Below, piece by piece: positions 55,231-63,120 of a stretch of 64,000 nt of DNA. Source of the stretch: Massilia sp. PAMC28688 (lineage in GTDB: Bacteria; Pseudomonadota; Gammaproteobacteria; Burkholderiales; Burkholderiaceae_D); contig NZ_CP080378.1 of assembly GCF_019443445.1 (NCBI RefSeq), forward strand, positions 2,418,001-2,482,000, read 5' to 3'. The translations under genes and the position numbers were made by a program. The notes beneath the pieces are model-generated. The model was not told where the DNA came from. It saw only the letters and a list, made by a program, of their open reading frames with translations, and made no database searches. How positions within the stretch are numbered: position 1 is the first letter of the stretch; every line of letters starts with the position of its first letter.

Positions 55231-56414
55231 TGCATGGTCTCCAGGACCGATTCCAGTCCCATGGCTGCCAGCATGGTGCGCAGCTTGCCTGACGTTTCGA
55301 GCAGTTCGTCTTCCGCCACGGAGCCGTCCACGATGCCGGCTCCCGCGTAGAGCGTCGCATCATGCTCGCCCACTTCGGCGCAGCGCAGCGTGACGGCCCA
55401 TTCGCCGTCGCCGCTGGTGTCGCACCAGCCAACCAGGCCGGCGAAGTAGCCGCGCTCGAAGCCCTCCACATCGCCAATGAAGCGGCGCGCCTGCTGCAAC
55501 GGATGGCCACAGACGGCGGGCGTGGGATGCAATGCCAGCGCCAGTTCCAGGGAGGAGCAGGCGGGATCGGCGAGTTCAGCTTTCACTTCTGTCCCAAGGT
55601 GCCACATGGTTGGCGTGGATAGCAGCGATGGCCGTGGCGGCACCCACACCTGGCGGGCGAACGGGCGCAGCGAGTCGGCCACTGCGGCCACCACCAGCTC
55701 GTGCTCATGCAGGTCCTTGGCCGATTCGAGCAGGGCCGCGCCGCGCCGCCGGTCTTCCCGCGGGTCGCTGCTGCGCGGGACCGATCCGGCCAGGGGATGG
55801 GACAGCAGCTGGCGTCCGCGCCGCGACAGCAGCAGCTCGGGACTGGCGCCAATCAAGGTGCGGCGCGGCGCCGGCGCGTCGACCAGGTCTATGGCAAAGG
55901 TATAGCCGCGGCTATTGCGGGCGGCCAGGCGTTGCAGCAGCCCTGCCAGGTCGACCTGGACGTTGAGCGACAGTGAGCGCGACAGCACCACCTTTTCCAG
56001 GCCCGTGGCACGGATGCAGGCCAGTGCCCGCTCGACGTTGGCGCGGTAGGCGTCCGGTGACGGCCGGGCATGCACTGCATGGGGTTTGCGCCGGTGCGCT
56101 GCCGGTGGCGCGTGCCCTGTCGCCAGGGCCGGCCCGACCGATATCTGCTCCGGCACGAACAGCCGCGCCGGCGCCGCCGCATCGAATGGCACTGCGCCCA
56201 TGATCACATCACCGGGACCGCCCGCGTCGCGCAGCATGGCCAGTGCATCACCGGCAAGCCGCCCTGCCGTGCATGGCGGCAGCAGCGCCTTGGCGCCACG
56301 GGCGGCCAGTACTGCGCGCGGCGAGGCAAACAGGCTCGCGCCGGGCCGGTACTGGCGGGTCGGGTGTTCCGCTGCCCAGGGCTGGGGCGGCAGGTGATGC
56401 AAACGCTTGTTCAT
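55227..56414 (-). CDS. entC: Isochorismate synthase EntC
   Basis: A 395-residue chorismate-utilising enzyme that makes isochorismate. The motifs [45 protein letters not shown] and [11 protein letters not shown] are all present and match EntC/DhbC. ATG 56414 has GAGG upstream; 33 bp of in-frame sequence before it are unlikely to be translated. It is the first gene of the operon, behind a Fur-box promoter shared with the divergent receptor gene. Confidence 0.95.
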   Translation of the reverse strand: MNKRLHHLPPQPWAAEHPTRQYRPGASLFASPRAVLAARGAKALLPPCTAGRLAGDALAMLRDAGGPGDVIMGAVPFDAAAPARLFVPEQISVGPALATGHAPPAAHRRKPHAVHARPSPDAYRANVERALACIRATGLEKVVLSRSLSLNVQVDLAGLLQRLAARNSRGYTFAIDLVDAPAPRRTLIGASPELLLSRRGRQLLSHPLAGSVPRSSDPREDRRRGAALLESAKDLHEHELVVAAVADSLRPFARQVWVPPRPSLLSTPTMWHLGTEVKAELADPACSSLELALALHPTPAVCGHPLQQARRFIGDVEGFERGYFAGLVGWCDTSGDGEWAVTLRCAEVGEHDATLYAGAGIVDGSVAEDELLETSGKLRTMLAAMGLESVLETMQ

Positions 56415-56456
56415 GGTGGCCTCTCGAAGAAATGAACATCTGGGCAAGAGTGCCGA

Positions 56457-56485
56457 ATAGTAAACAGAATAAGAATCATTCGCAA
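56457..56485 (-). promoter_or_regulatory. Fur-box promoter of the entC operon
   Basis: On the minus strand -35 TTGCGA (56485-56480) and -10 TACTAT (56462-56457) are 17 bp apart. Over the -35 end lies TAAGAAT-C-ATTCGCA (56470-56484), which matches the Fur 7-1-7 consensus at 10 of 14 positions. The site predicts repression by Fur when iron is plentiful. Confidence 0.75.
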
Positions 56486-56504
56486 TAGCAAACGCAAATA
56501 ATAA

Positions 56505-56538
56505 TGAGATTGATTCGCATTTAGATCGGTGCTAGGAT
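56505..56538 (+). promoter_or_regulatory. Fur-box promoter of the receptor operon
   Basis: The plus-strand -35 TTGATT (56510-56515) and -10 TAGGAT (56533-56538) are 17 bp apart. Overlapping the -35 is TGAGATT-G-ATTCGCA (56505-56519), matching the Fur 7-1-7 consensus at 10 of 14 positions. An AT-rich stretch around 56497-56505 joins the two boxes. Confidence 0.75.
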
Positions 56539-56586
56539 AATTTTAGAACAGCATTTCAACCTTATTAACATCGTCTGAAAGTTTTC

Positions 56587-58515
56587 ATGCCCCAGATCAT
56601 CAGCAAACCCGCCCGCAGGCGCCTTGTTGCGGCGTTCTCGCTCCTGTCCTTTGGCGCTGCCAGTGCCGGCGCGGGGGACACCCAGCTTGCCCCGATTACA
56701 GTCACCGCACAGCGCGGGTCCGAAACCACCAGCGTCAGCGCTGACCGCATTGAGGCCGAGCAGGCCGTGAGCCTGCAGGACCTGTTCAAGCAAACGCCGG
56801 AAGTGAGCATCGGCGGGGGCGGCCTGCCGGCGGCGCAAAAGCTGTATGTGCGCGGTCTGGGCGAGCGCATGCTGGCAGTGAGCATCGACGGGGCCGCCCA
56901 AGCGGAAGCGGCCTATCATCACGCCGGGCAGGTCATGATCGAACCGGATCTGTTGAAGCGCGTCGAGATGGAGGCCGGCACGGCCGCGGTGACGGCCGGT
57001 CCGGGCGCCTTGGCCGGCGCGCTGCGTTTCACCACCAAGGGCGCACTGGACCTGCTGCGTCCGGGCGAACGGGCCGGCGCCCTGGTCAAGGCCAGCTACT
57101 TCGACGCCAGTGACGGCGCCAAGACCGGCGTGAGCGTGTTTGGACGCATTGGCAACGCCAGCGCCATTGTGCTTAGCCACACTCAGTACAACAGCGGCGA
57201 CTACAAGGACGGCAGGCGCGCGCTGGTGGCCCACACCGCCTCCGACAGCCGCTCGCGCTTTGTAAAGTTCACGACCGGCACCGGTGCCCATCAGCTGGCG
57301 CTGGCATGGGAAGATAATCTTGATGAAGGCCTGCGCAACAAGCGCACCAACCTGGTCGCCGCCGGCATCAATGGACCGCAGCGCCAAAAAATGGAACGCG
57401 CCTCTGCCACCGTCAACTACCGTTATGCACCGGGCGGGCGGCTGGTGGACCTGCAGGTCAGCGCCTACGACAACGAGAACGCGGCGCTGCTGGGTGTGGA
57501 CAGCCCGCAAGGCGAGCATGACGGCACCCGCACCCGCGGCGCCGATGTGCTGAACGTGTCGCGGGTCGCCGGGCACAAGCTCAGTTACGGTGTGAATTAT
57601 CGCCACGATACCGGCTTCGCCAACGTGGCCGGGGTGGCCCTGGATGACGAAAAGGCGAGCGTCGCCGGCGTGTTCCTGCATGACGATCTGGCCCTGGGCG
57701 AGCATTGGGCCGTTGGGCTGGGCGCGCGCTACGACCGCTATCGGTATACCGGCATGGAAGGCCGCCGCTACGCCTCGTCGGCCGCGTCGCCCGGCGCCAG
57801 CCTGACCTGGATGTCAGGCGAAGCATTGAGCATCCGGCTCGGGCATGCACGCGCGCTGCGCGGCGTGGGCGTGATCGAACCCTTTCTCAAGGCGCTTCAG
57901 GAAAACGCGCCTGACCTGCAGCCGGAAAAGGCCGCCAACACCGATCTGGCCATGCAGTGGCGCCGCGGCGCATGGTTCGCCAATGCCACGCTATTCAGCC
58001 AGAAGATCGACAACTACATCGGCTACGACTCCATGCGCGAAAACCTGGGCCAGGTGCGCACGCGCGGCTACAGCGCCGATGCCGGTGTCGAAGCGCCGCA
58101 CTGGCGTGCCAGCATCGGCATGGCGCATGCAAGGCCGCGCCTGAACGGCAGACCGCTGTCGAGCGGCGACGCCTTCCTGCTCGGGAATGCCTCCGGCCGC
58201 ACCTGGGTGGTGCAGATCGACCGCGCCTTTCCCATGCGTCATCTGAAGCTGGGCTGGACCACGCGCGCCATTGAACGCCTGGACCATGTGCCATCGGGGA
58301 GCGCGTCCAAGCCCGGCTACGCCATCCATGACGCATACGCCAGCTGGCTGCTGACCGGCGACGAGCGCCTCAGTGTGACGCTGACAATCAATAACCTGGC
58401 CGACAAGTTCTACTACGATCACAGCAGCTTTGGCTTCCATCCACGCTGGGGCAGCGTGGCCGCCTTGCCTGAGATTGGCCGCAACGTGCGCCTGACCCTG
58501 GCCTCGCGCTTTTGA
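56587..58515 (+). CDS. TonB-dependent siderophore receptor
   Basis: A 642-residue outer-membrane receptor. A signal peptide (about the first 28 residues) is followed by the TonB box PITVTAQR, a plug domain (SLQDLFKQTPEVSIGGGGLP, YVRGLGERMLAVSIDG) and a 22-stranded barrel ending in a terminal aromatic (LTLASRF). The residue pattern resembles catecholate/FepA-like receptors only loosely. It should import the ferric form of the siderophore made by the divergent operon. DAHP synthase and the exporter follow it. Confidence 0.94.
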   Translation: MPQIISKPARRRLVAAFSLLSFGAASAGAGDTQLAPITVTAQRGSETTSVSADRIEAEQAVSLQDLFKQTPEVSIGGGGLPAAQKLYVRGLGERMLAVSIDGAAQAEAAYHHAGQVMIEPDLLKRVEMEAGTAAVTAGPGALAGALRFTTKGALDLLRPGERAGALVKASYFDASDGAKTGVSVFGRIGNASAIVLSHTQYNSGDYKDGRRALVAHTASDSRSRFVKFTTGTGAHQLALAWEDNLDEGLRNKRTNLVAAGINGPQRQKMERASATVNYRYAPGGRLVDLQVSAYDNENAALLGVDSPQGEHDGTRTRGADVLNVSRVAGHKLSYGVNYRHDTGFANVAGVALDDEKASVAGVFLHDDLALGEHWAVGLGARYDRYRYTGMEGRRYASSAASPGASLTWMSGEALSIRLGHARALRGVGVIEPFLKALQENAPDLQPEKAANTDLAMQWRRGAWFANATLFSQKIDNYIGYDSMRENLGQVRTRGYSADAGVEAPHWRASIGMAHARPRLNGRPLSSGDAFLLGNASGRTWVVQIDRAFPMRHLKLGWTTRAIERLDHVPSGSASKPGYAIHDAYASWLLTGDERLSVTLTINNLADKFYYDHSSFGFHPRWGSVAALPEIGRNVRLTLASRF

Positions 58516-58525
58516 CGGAGCCCCC

Positions 58526-59572
58526 ATGAAACGAGATTTCCTGGCCGAGCCGGCGCCGTCCGCCACCAGCGCCATGCCCAGCCCCGCCCAGTTGCGCGCC
58601 GGACTGCCGTGCGACCGCGTCGCCGCAGCCACCGTGGCTGTCGGGCGTGCCACCATTTGCGACATCCTGGCGCGGCGCGACCGCCGCCTGCTGGTGGTGG
58701 TGGGGCCCTGCTCAATACACGACCCGGCTGCCGCCCTCGATTACGCCAGCCGCCTGGCGCAGCTGGCGCGTGAAGTGCAGCCCACGCTGTACCTCGTCAT
58801 GCGCGTGTACTTTGAAAAGCCGCGCACCAGCACCGGCTGGAAAGGCTTGATCAACGATCCGCACATGGATCAATCCTTTCGCATCCCGGAAGGCATGCAG
58901 CTCGCGCGCGGCCTGCTGCTCGATGTCGCCCGGCTTGGCGTGCCGGCTGCGGTGGAGGCGCTCGATCCGATGTCCCCGCAGTACCTGGCTGACCTGGTCA
59001 GCTGGGCCGCCATTGGTGCGCGAACCACCGAGTCGCAAACCCACCGCGAGATGGCGTCCAGCCTGCCGCTGCCGGTGGGATTCAAGAACGGGACCGACGG
59101 TGGCGTTGGGGGTGCCATCAACGCCATCCGCGCTGCGTCGCGGCCCCACGCTTTCCTGGGCCTGGACGCCGATGGCCGCGCGGCGGTGGTGCGCACCCGG
59201 GGTAACGCCAACATCCACCTGATTCTGCGCGGCGGCAGCGCCGGTCCCAATTTCGATGCGGCCAGCGTGGCCGGCGCCACCAGGGCCATGCAGGCGGCAG
59301 GGCTGGACCCGGCCATCATGGTCGACTGCTCGCACGGCAATGCGGGCAAGGACCACCGGCGCCAGATTACTGTCCTGGAAGACGTTGTGCGCCAGCGCCA
59401 TGGCGGCAACCGCGACATCATCGGCGTGATGCTGGAGAGCTTCATCGAAGCCGGTAGCCAGCCGTTGAGCGGAAACCTGCGCTACGGCTGCTCCGTCACC
59501 GACCCTTGTCTCGACTGGGCGGACACCGCCCGCGCCTTGCGCGCCGTGCATCGTGCGCTGGAGCGCACATGA
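58526..59572 (+). CDS. 3-deoxy-7-phosphoheptulonate synthase (class I, AroFGH type)
   Basis: A 348-residue DAHP synthase, first enzyme of the shikimate pathway. Motifs VVVGPCSIHDP, FEKPRTSTGWKGLINDPHMD, GARTTESQTHRE and GFKNGTDG are intact. Two things are odd. The N-terminus (MKRDFLAEPAPSATSAMPSP) lacks the usual NDDLRI-type motif of AroF/G/H, and the residue corresponding to AroG Ser180 is proline (ASSLPLPVGF). Both regions affect feedback inhibition in E. coli AroG, so this may be a relaxed isozyme. It lies 11 bp after the receptor gene and overlaps the exporter gene. Confidence 0.93.
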   Translation: MKRDFLAEPAPSATSAMPSPAQLRAGLPCDRVAAATVAVGRATICDILARRDRRLLVVVGPCSIHDPAAALDYASRLAQLAREVQPTLYLVMRVYFEKPRTSTGWKGLINDPHMDQSFRIPEGMQLARGLLLDVARLGVPAAVEALDPMSPQYLADLVSWAAIGARTTESQTHREMASSLPLPVGFKNGTDGGVGGAINAIRAASRPHAFLGLDADGRAAVVRTRGNANIHLILRGGSAGPNFDAASVAGATRAMQAAGLDPAIMVDCSHGNAGKDHRRQITVLEDVVRQRHGGNRDIIGVMLESFIEAGSQPLSGNLRYGCSVTDPCLDWADTARALRAVHRALERT

Positions 59573-60747
59573 CGGTGCAGGCGCGCACGGTGCTGGTGGT
59601 GGCGGCACTGCAGTTTGTGTACATCCTGGATTTTGTGATGGTGCTGCCGCTCGGCCCGGACCTTGCGCGTGCGCTCGGCTTCGCGGTCGACCGGGCCGCC
59701 CTCCTGACTGCCGCCTACACACTGGCGTCGGTACTGGCCTCGCTCGCGTGCCTGCATGTGCTGGACCGCTTTAACCGCAAGACGGTGCTGCTGGTATCGT
59801 TTGGCCTGCTCGCGCTGGCCACGTGGGCCAGCAGCATGGCCACCGGCCTGGACTCCCTGCTGCTGGCGCGCGCCGTAACAGGCATGGCCGGCGCGCCCGC
59901 GATCGCAACCGGGATGGCGCTGGTGATCGACGTCACGCCGCCTGCGCAGCGCGGCAGGACGCTGGCCCGCGTCATGGCCGGCTTTGCGCTGGCCGCGGTG
60001 GCCGGCGTGCCAATGGCCCTGGAGCTGGCGCGCTTTGGCGGCTGGCAGCTGCCGTTCCAGTCACTGGCGGCGCTGGCGCTGCTGGTGTGGCTGGTGGCCG
60101 CTATTGTCTTGCCCGCGCCGGCGGGCCGTGCCGCGCAAGGCGCCGGCCTGGGGCAGCTCCTGCGGCGCGGTCCGGTGCGCCATGCCTGCGTGGTGCAGGG
60201 CCTGAGCCAGTTTTCAGCCTTCCTGCTGATCCCGCACTTTTCCGCCTATTACCTGTTCAATCTCGGCTATCCGCGGGCGCACCTGGGTGTGCTCTATATG
60301 GCCGGCGGCGTCACTGCCTTCGTCACGGTGCAGGTCCTGGGCCGCCTGGCCGACCGCGCCGGTCCGCGCCAGGCGGTGCTGATGGCCAGTGCCGCCATGG
60401 CGCTCGGCGTCATCCCACTGCTGGTGGACGCGCGGCTCCTCCTGCCGGTGCTGGTCCTGTGCTTCGTGTGCTTCATGGCCGGTAACGCGGGGCGCAATGT
60501 GAGCCTGCTGGCGGCACTCAGCCACGTGCCACGGGGCGACGAGCGTGCCGCTTTCATGGCCTTGCAGGGGATGGTGCAGGACGTGGCCATTGCTGCCGCG
60601 GCCCTGGTCAGCGGCGCCATGCTGGCGCAGGGGACGGACGGCACATTGTCAGGCATGGGCATGGTGCTTGCCTGTGCGGCGGTGACAGGTGCGGCCGTGC
60701 CACTGGCGCTGTCAGGTCAAAAGCAGTATGTGCGGGCCACGCACTAG
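59569..60747 (+). CDS. MFS exporter (siderophore efflux candidate)
   Basis: A 392-residue major facilitator with about twelve helices; FVMVLPLGPDLARALG, YTLASVLASLACLHVLDRFN (motif A-like loop DRFNRKTV) and GMAGAPAIATGMALVIDVTP are visible. The start ATG overlaps the DAHP synthase stop as ATGA. Its position argues for export of the newly made siderophore, like EntS. Family alone cannot prove the substrate. Confidence 0.9.
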   Translation: MTVQARTVLVVAALQFVYILDFVMVLPLGPDLARALGFAVDRAALLTAAYTLASVLASLACLHVLDRFNRKTVLLVSFGLLALATWASSMATGLDSLLLARAVTGMAGAPAIATGMALVIDVTPPAQRGRTLARVMAGFALAAVAGVPMALELARFGGWQLPFQSLAALALLVWLVAAIVLPAPAGRAAQGAGLGQLLRRGPVRHACVVQGLSQFSAFLLIPHFSAYYLFNLGYPRAHLGVLYMAGGVTAFVTVQVLGRLADRAGPRQAVLMASAAMALGVIPLLVDARLLLPVLVLCFVCFMAGNAGRNVSLLAALSHVPRGDERAAFMALQGMVQDVAIAAAALVSGAMLAQGTDGTLSGMGMVLACAAVTGAAVPLALSGQKQYVRATH

Positions 60748-60755
60748 GCGCGTCA

Positions 60756-61259
60756 TCAGGGGCGCCCTGGCCACTGTGCCAGGACGATGTAGCCTTCCTC
60801 GGGCGTGGACTGCACCAGGGCGTAGCCGGAGACCTGCCAGGTAATGGGCGGACCAACGGTGTCGATCAGCGCCTTGCCGGCCCGGCGCGCCAGCGTGACG
60901 TGGGGCCGGTAGGGCCGGCTGTCCACGGCCAGCCCGGCGCCAGTGACCGCGGCCGACAGGCGTGCATGCAGGGCGATCAGTTCGGGCGGCGTGGCGAGCG
61001 GCTCCAGCACTGCCAGGCCGCTGTGCCATAGCGCGTTGTGGCCGAAGCGCAGTTCAAACGGCTCGCATGGTACCTCCAGCGATGCTGCCAGGTGCGGCAG
61101 CGCCGCCTGTTCCACCTCGCCCAGGAAATGCAGCGTCACATGCAGGCGCTCGGTCCTGGTGGGCGTGGCAGAGCGGGGCCAGCGCCAGCCGTTTTGCCAC
61201 TGCACCAGCTGGTGGCGCAGCGGCGCATCAGGCCACAATGCCAGGAACAGGCGCGCCAT
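60756..61259 (-). CDS. thpR: RNA 2',3'-cyclic phosphodiesterase (2'-5' RNA ligase family)
   Basis: A 167-residue 2H phosphoesterase. Both catalytic HxTx motifs are present: HVTLHFLGEV and HVTLARRAG. Such enzymes open 2',3'-cyclic phosphates on RNA ends. The open frame continues upstream to 61325, but ATG 61259 (MARLFLALWPDAPLR) matches the family start. It lies 7 bp after panB on the same strand and converges on the MFS gene. Confidence 0.93.
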   Translation of the reverse strand: MARLFLALWPDAPLRHQLVQWQNGWRWPRSATPTRTERLHVTLHFLGEVEQAALPHLAASLEVPCEPFELRFGHNALWHSGLAVLEPLATPPELIALHARLSAAVTGAGLAVDSRPYRPHVTLARRAGKALIDTVGPPITWQVSGYALVQSTPEEGYIVLAQWPGRP

Positions 61260-61266
61260 GTCAGCC

Positions 61267-62127
61267 TCAGAAGCAGTGTTCCGGCGCGGGGAAGCTGCCA
61301 TCCTTGACGGCGGCGACATAGGCATTGACTGCGCCCTCGATGGTGCTCTGGCCCTCCATGAAGTTCTTCACGAAGCGCGCCTTGCGGCCGGGGAAAACGC
61401 CGAGCATGTCGTGCATCACCAGCACCTGGCCGGAGCAGTCGGGGCCACCGCCGATGCCGATGGTCGGAATCGCCAGCAGCTCGGTGACTTCCTTGCCGAG
61501 GGTGGCGGGAATGGCTTCGATCACCAGCAGCGAGGCACCCATTGACTGCAGCAGCAGCGCGTCGGCCTTCAGATGGTCTGCACTTTCGATGGTCTTGCCC
61601 TGCACTTTGTAGCCACCGAGCTGGTGCACCGACTGCGGCGTCAGGCCAAGGTGGGCGCACACGGGAATGGCGCGGTCGACCAGGAATTTGACGGTATCGG
61701 CCAGCCAGGCACCGCCTTCGAGCTTGACCATGTGGGCGCCGGCCTGAATCAGCTGCACGGCGTTGGTGAATGCCACTTCCGGCGTCGGGTAGCTGCCAAA
61801 CGGCATATCGGCCAGAATCAGCGCGCTCTTGCTGCCGCGCGCCACGGCGGCGGTATGGTAGGCCACTTCCGCGACCGTGACAGGCAATGTGGACGTGTGG
61901 CCGTTGCACACCATGCCGAGCGAATCGCCGATCAACAGGATCTCCACGCCGCAGCGGTCCATCAGGCTGGCGAAACTGGCGTCATAGCAGGTCAGCATGG
62001 TGATCTTGGTGCCCGCCGCGCGCAAAGCGTTGAGCGAGGGGATGGTGACAGCCTTCGTGACCATGGGCTTGACCGGGGCCGGCGCATCGCCGCCCGCCAT
62101 GTCCTTGCCCTGCAGATAACCGCTCAT
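61267..62127 (-). CDS. panB: 3-methyl-2-oxobutanoate hydroxymethyltransferase
   Basis: PanB transfers a hydroxymethyl group from 5,10-methylene-THF to alpha-ketoisovalerate, the first committed step to pantothenate and CoA. The 286-residue protein has [39 protein letters not shown] and [20 protein letters not shown]. Length is slightly above typical because of an N-terminal extension of about 22 residues; the Met at residue 22 is an alternative start. It is followed by thpR. Confidence 0.95.
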   Translation of the reverse strand: MSGYLQGKDMAGGDAPAPVKPMVTKAVTIPSLNALRAAGTKITMLTCYDASFASLMDRCGVEILLIGDSLGMVCNGHTSTLPVTVAEVAYHTAAVARGSKSALILADMPFGSYPTPEVAFTNAVQLIQAGAHMVKLEGGAWLADTVKFLVDRAIPVCAHLGLTPQSVHQLGGYKVQGKTIESADHLKADALLLQSMGASLLVIEAIPATLGKEVTELLAIPTIGIGGGPDCSGQVLVMHDMLGVFPGRKARFVKNFMEGQSTIEGAVNAYVAAVKDGSFPAPEHCF

Positions 62128-62297
62128 ATTATTCCTTTGATATCAAAAAAGAGGACGACCGTGCTAGTGTAATGCGAAGCGACCGGATGCGCAGGGGAAC
62201 GTTTAGGAGGATGATTCGAATTGTGCCGCTACAGTGTCAGGCCCTGCAGGACCCCTTGGGCCGCACTCGATTTCAGCACGGTGTTCTCAACTGCACC

Positions 62298-62645
62298 TCA
62301 ACTGCGGAAGATGAAGTACACCGCGCCCACCAGGCACAGTCCGGCCCACACGAAATCCCACTTGAACGGCTGGTTCATGTAGAACATCGCGAACGGCACG
62401 AACACGGTCAGCGTGATCACTTCCTGCATGATCTTGAGCTGCGCCAGGCTGTACTGGGTGTAGCCAATACGGTTGGCCGGGACCTGAAGCAGGTACTCGA
62501 ACAGGGCAATGCCCCAGCTGACGATGGCGGCGTACCACCACACCTTGGTCTGCATGTTCTTGAGGTGGCCGTACCAGGCAATGGTCATGAAGACGTTGGA
62601 GAGCACCAGCAGGCCCACGGTCTGGAACAGGACAGGAATCTGCAT
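62298..62645 (-). CDS. DUF486-family small membrane protein
   Basis: A 115-residue membrane protein with four hydrophobic segments. The N-terminus LLVLSNVFMTIAWYGHLK and the core AIVSWGIALFEYLLQVPANR are diagnostic of DUF486, which is related to small drug/metabolite transporters (family knowledge). Its function is unknown. It starts one base after the folK stop, so it may be co-transcribed with folK and pcnB. Confidence 0.9.
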   Translation of the reverse strand: MQIPVLFQTVGLLVLSNVFMTIAWYGHLKNMQTKVWWYAAIVSWGIALFEYLLQVPANRIGYTQYSLAQLKIMQEVITLTVFVPFAMFYMNQPFKWDFVWAGLCLVGAVYFIFRS

Positions 62646-62646
62646 G

Positions 62647-63120
62647 TCAGGCCAGCTTGCTGATGCCCTGGTCCAGCACCGCGGGCAAAAAGCCGCTGGC
62701 CGGGCCGCGGCCGGGAATGATCACATGCGGCGCAATTTCCAGCAGCGGCACGATGACAAATGCACGGTCCTGCATGCGCGGGTGTGGAATGTGCAGCGCC
62801 GGCTGGTCAATCACTTCGTCGCCATACAGCAGAATGTCCAGGTCGAGCGTGCGCGGGGCATTGCGGTACGGGCGTTCGCGTCCGTGCGCCAGTTCGATAG
62901 CGTGCAGCGCCGCCAGCAGGTCCGCGGCCGGCTGCGATGTTTCGATGCTGGCCACCGCATTCACGTAATCGTCTCCCGACGAATCGATCGGCGCCGTGCG
63001 ATATTTGGCCGAGCAGGCCAGCAGGCGCGAGCCCGGCAGCATGGACAGGCGCGCGATCGCATCGTCCACGTTTGCCGCGGCGTCACCGAGATTGGCCCCG
63101 ATGCCGATGTAAGCAATCAT
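62647..63120 (-). CDS. folK: 2-amino-4-hydroxy-6-hydroxymethyldihydropteridine pyrophosphokinase
   Basis: FolK transfers pyrophosphate to the pterin in folate synthesis. The 157-residue protein begins MIAYIGIGANLGD and carries the signature RTLDLDILLYGDEVI and PHPRMQDRAFVIVPL. The start at 63120 overlaps the pcnB stop as ATGA, so folK is translationally coupled to it. Upstream in-frame sequence is the antisense-like Arg-rich reading of the pcnB end and is rejected. Confidence 0.96.
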   Translation of the reverse strand: MIAYIGIGANLGDAAANVDDAIARLSMLPGSRLLACSAKYRTAPIDSSGDDYVNAVASIETSQPAADLLAALHAIELAHGRERPYRNAPRTLDLDILLYGDEVIDQPALHIPHPRMQDRAFVIVPLLEIAPHVIIPGRGPASGFLPAVLDQGISKLA

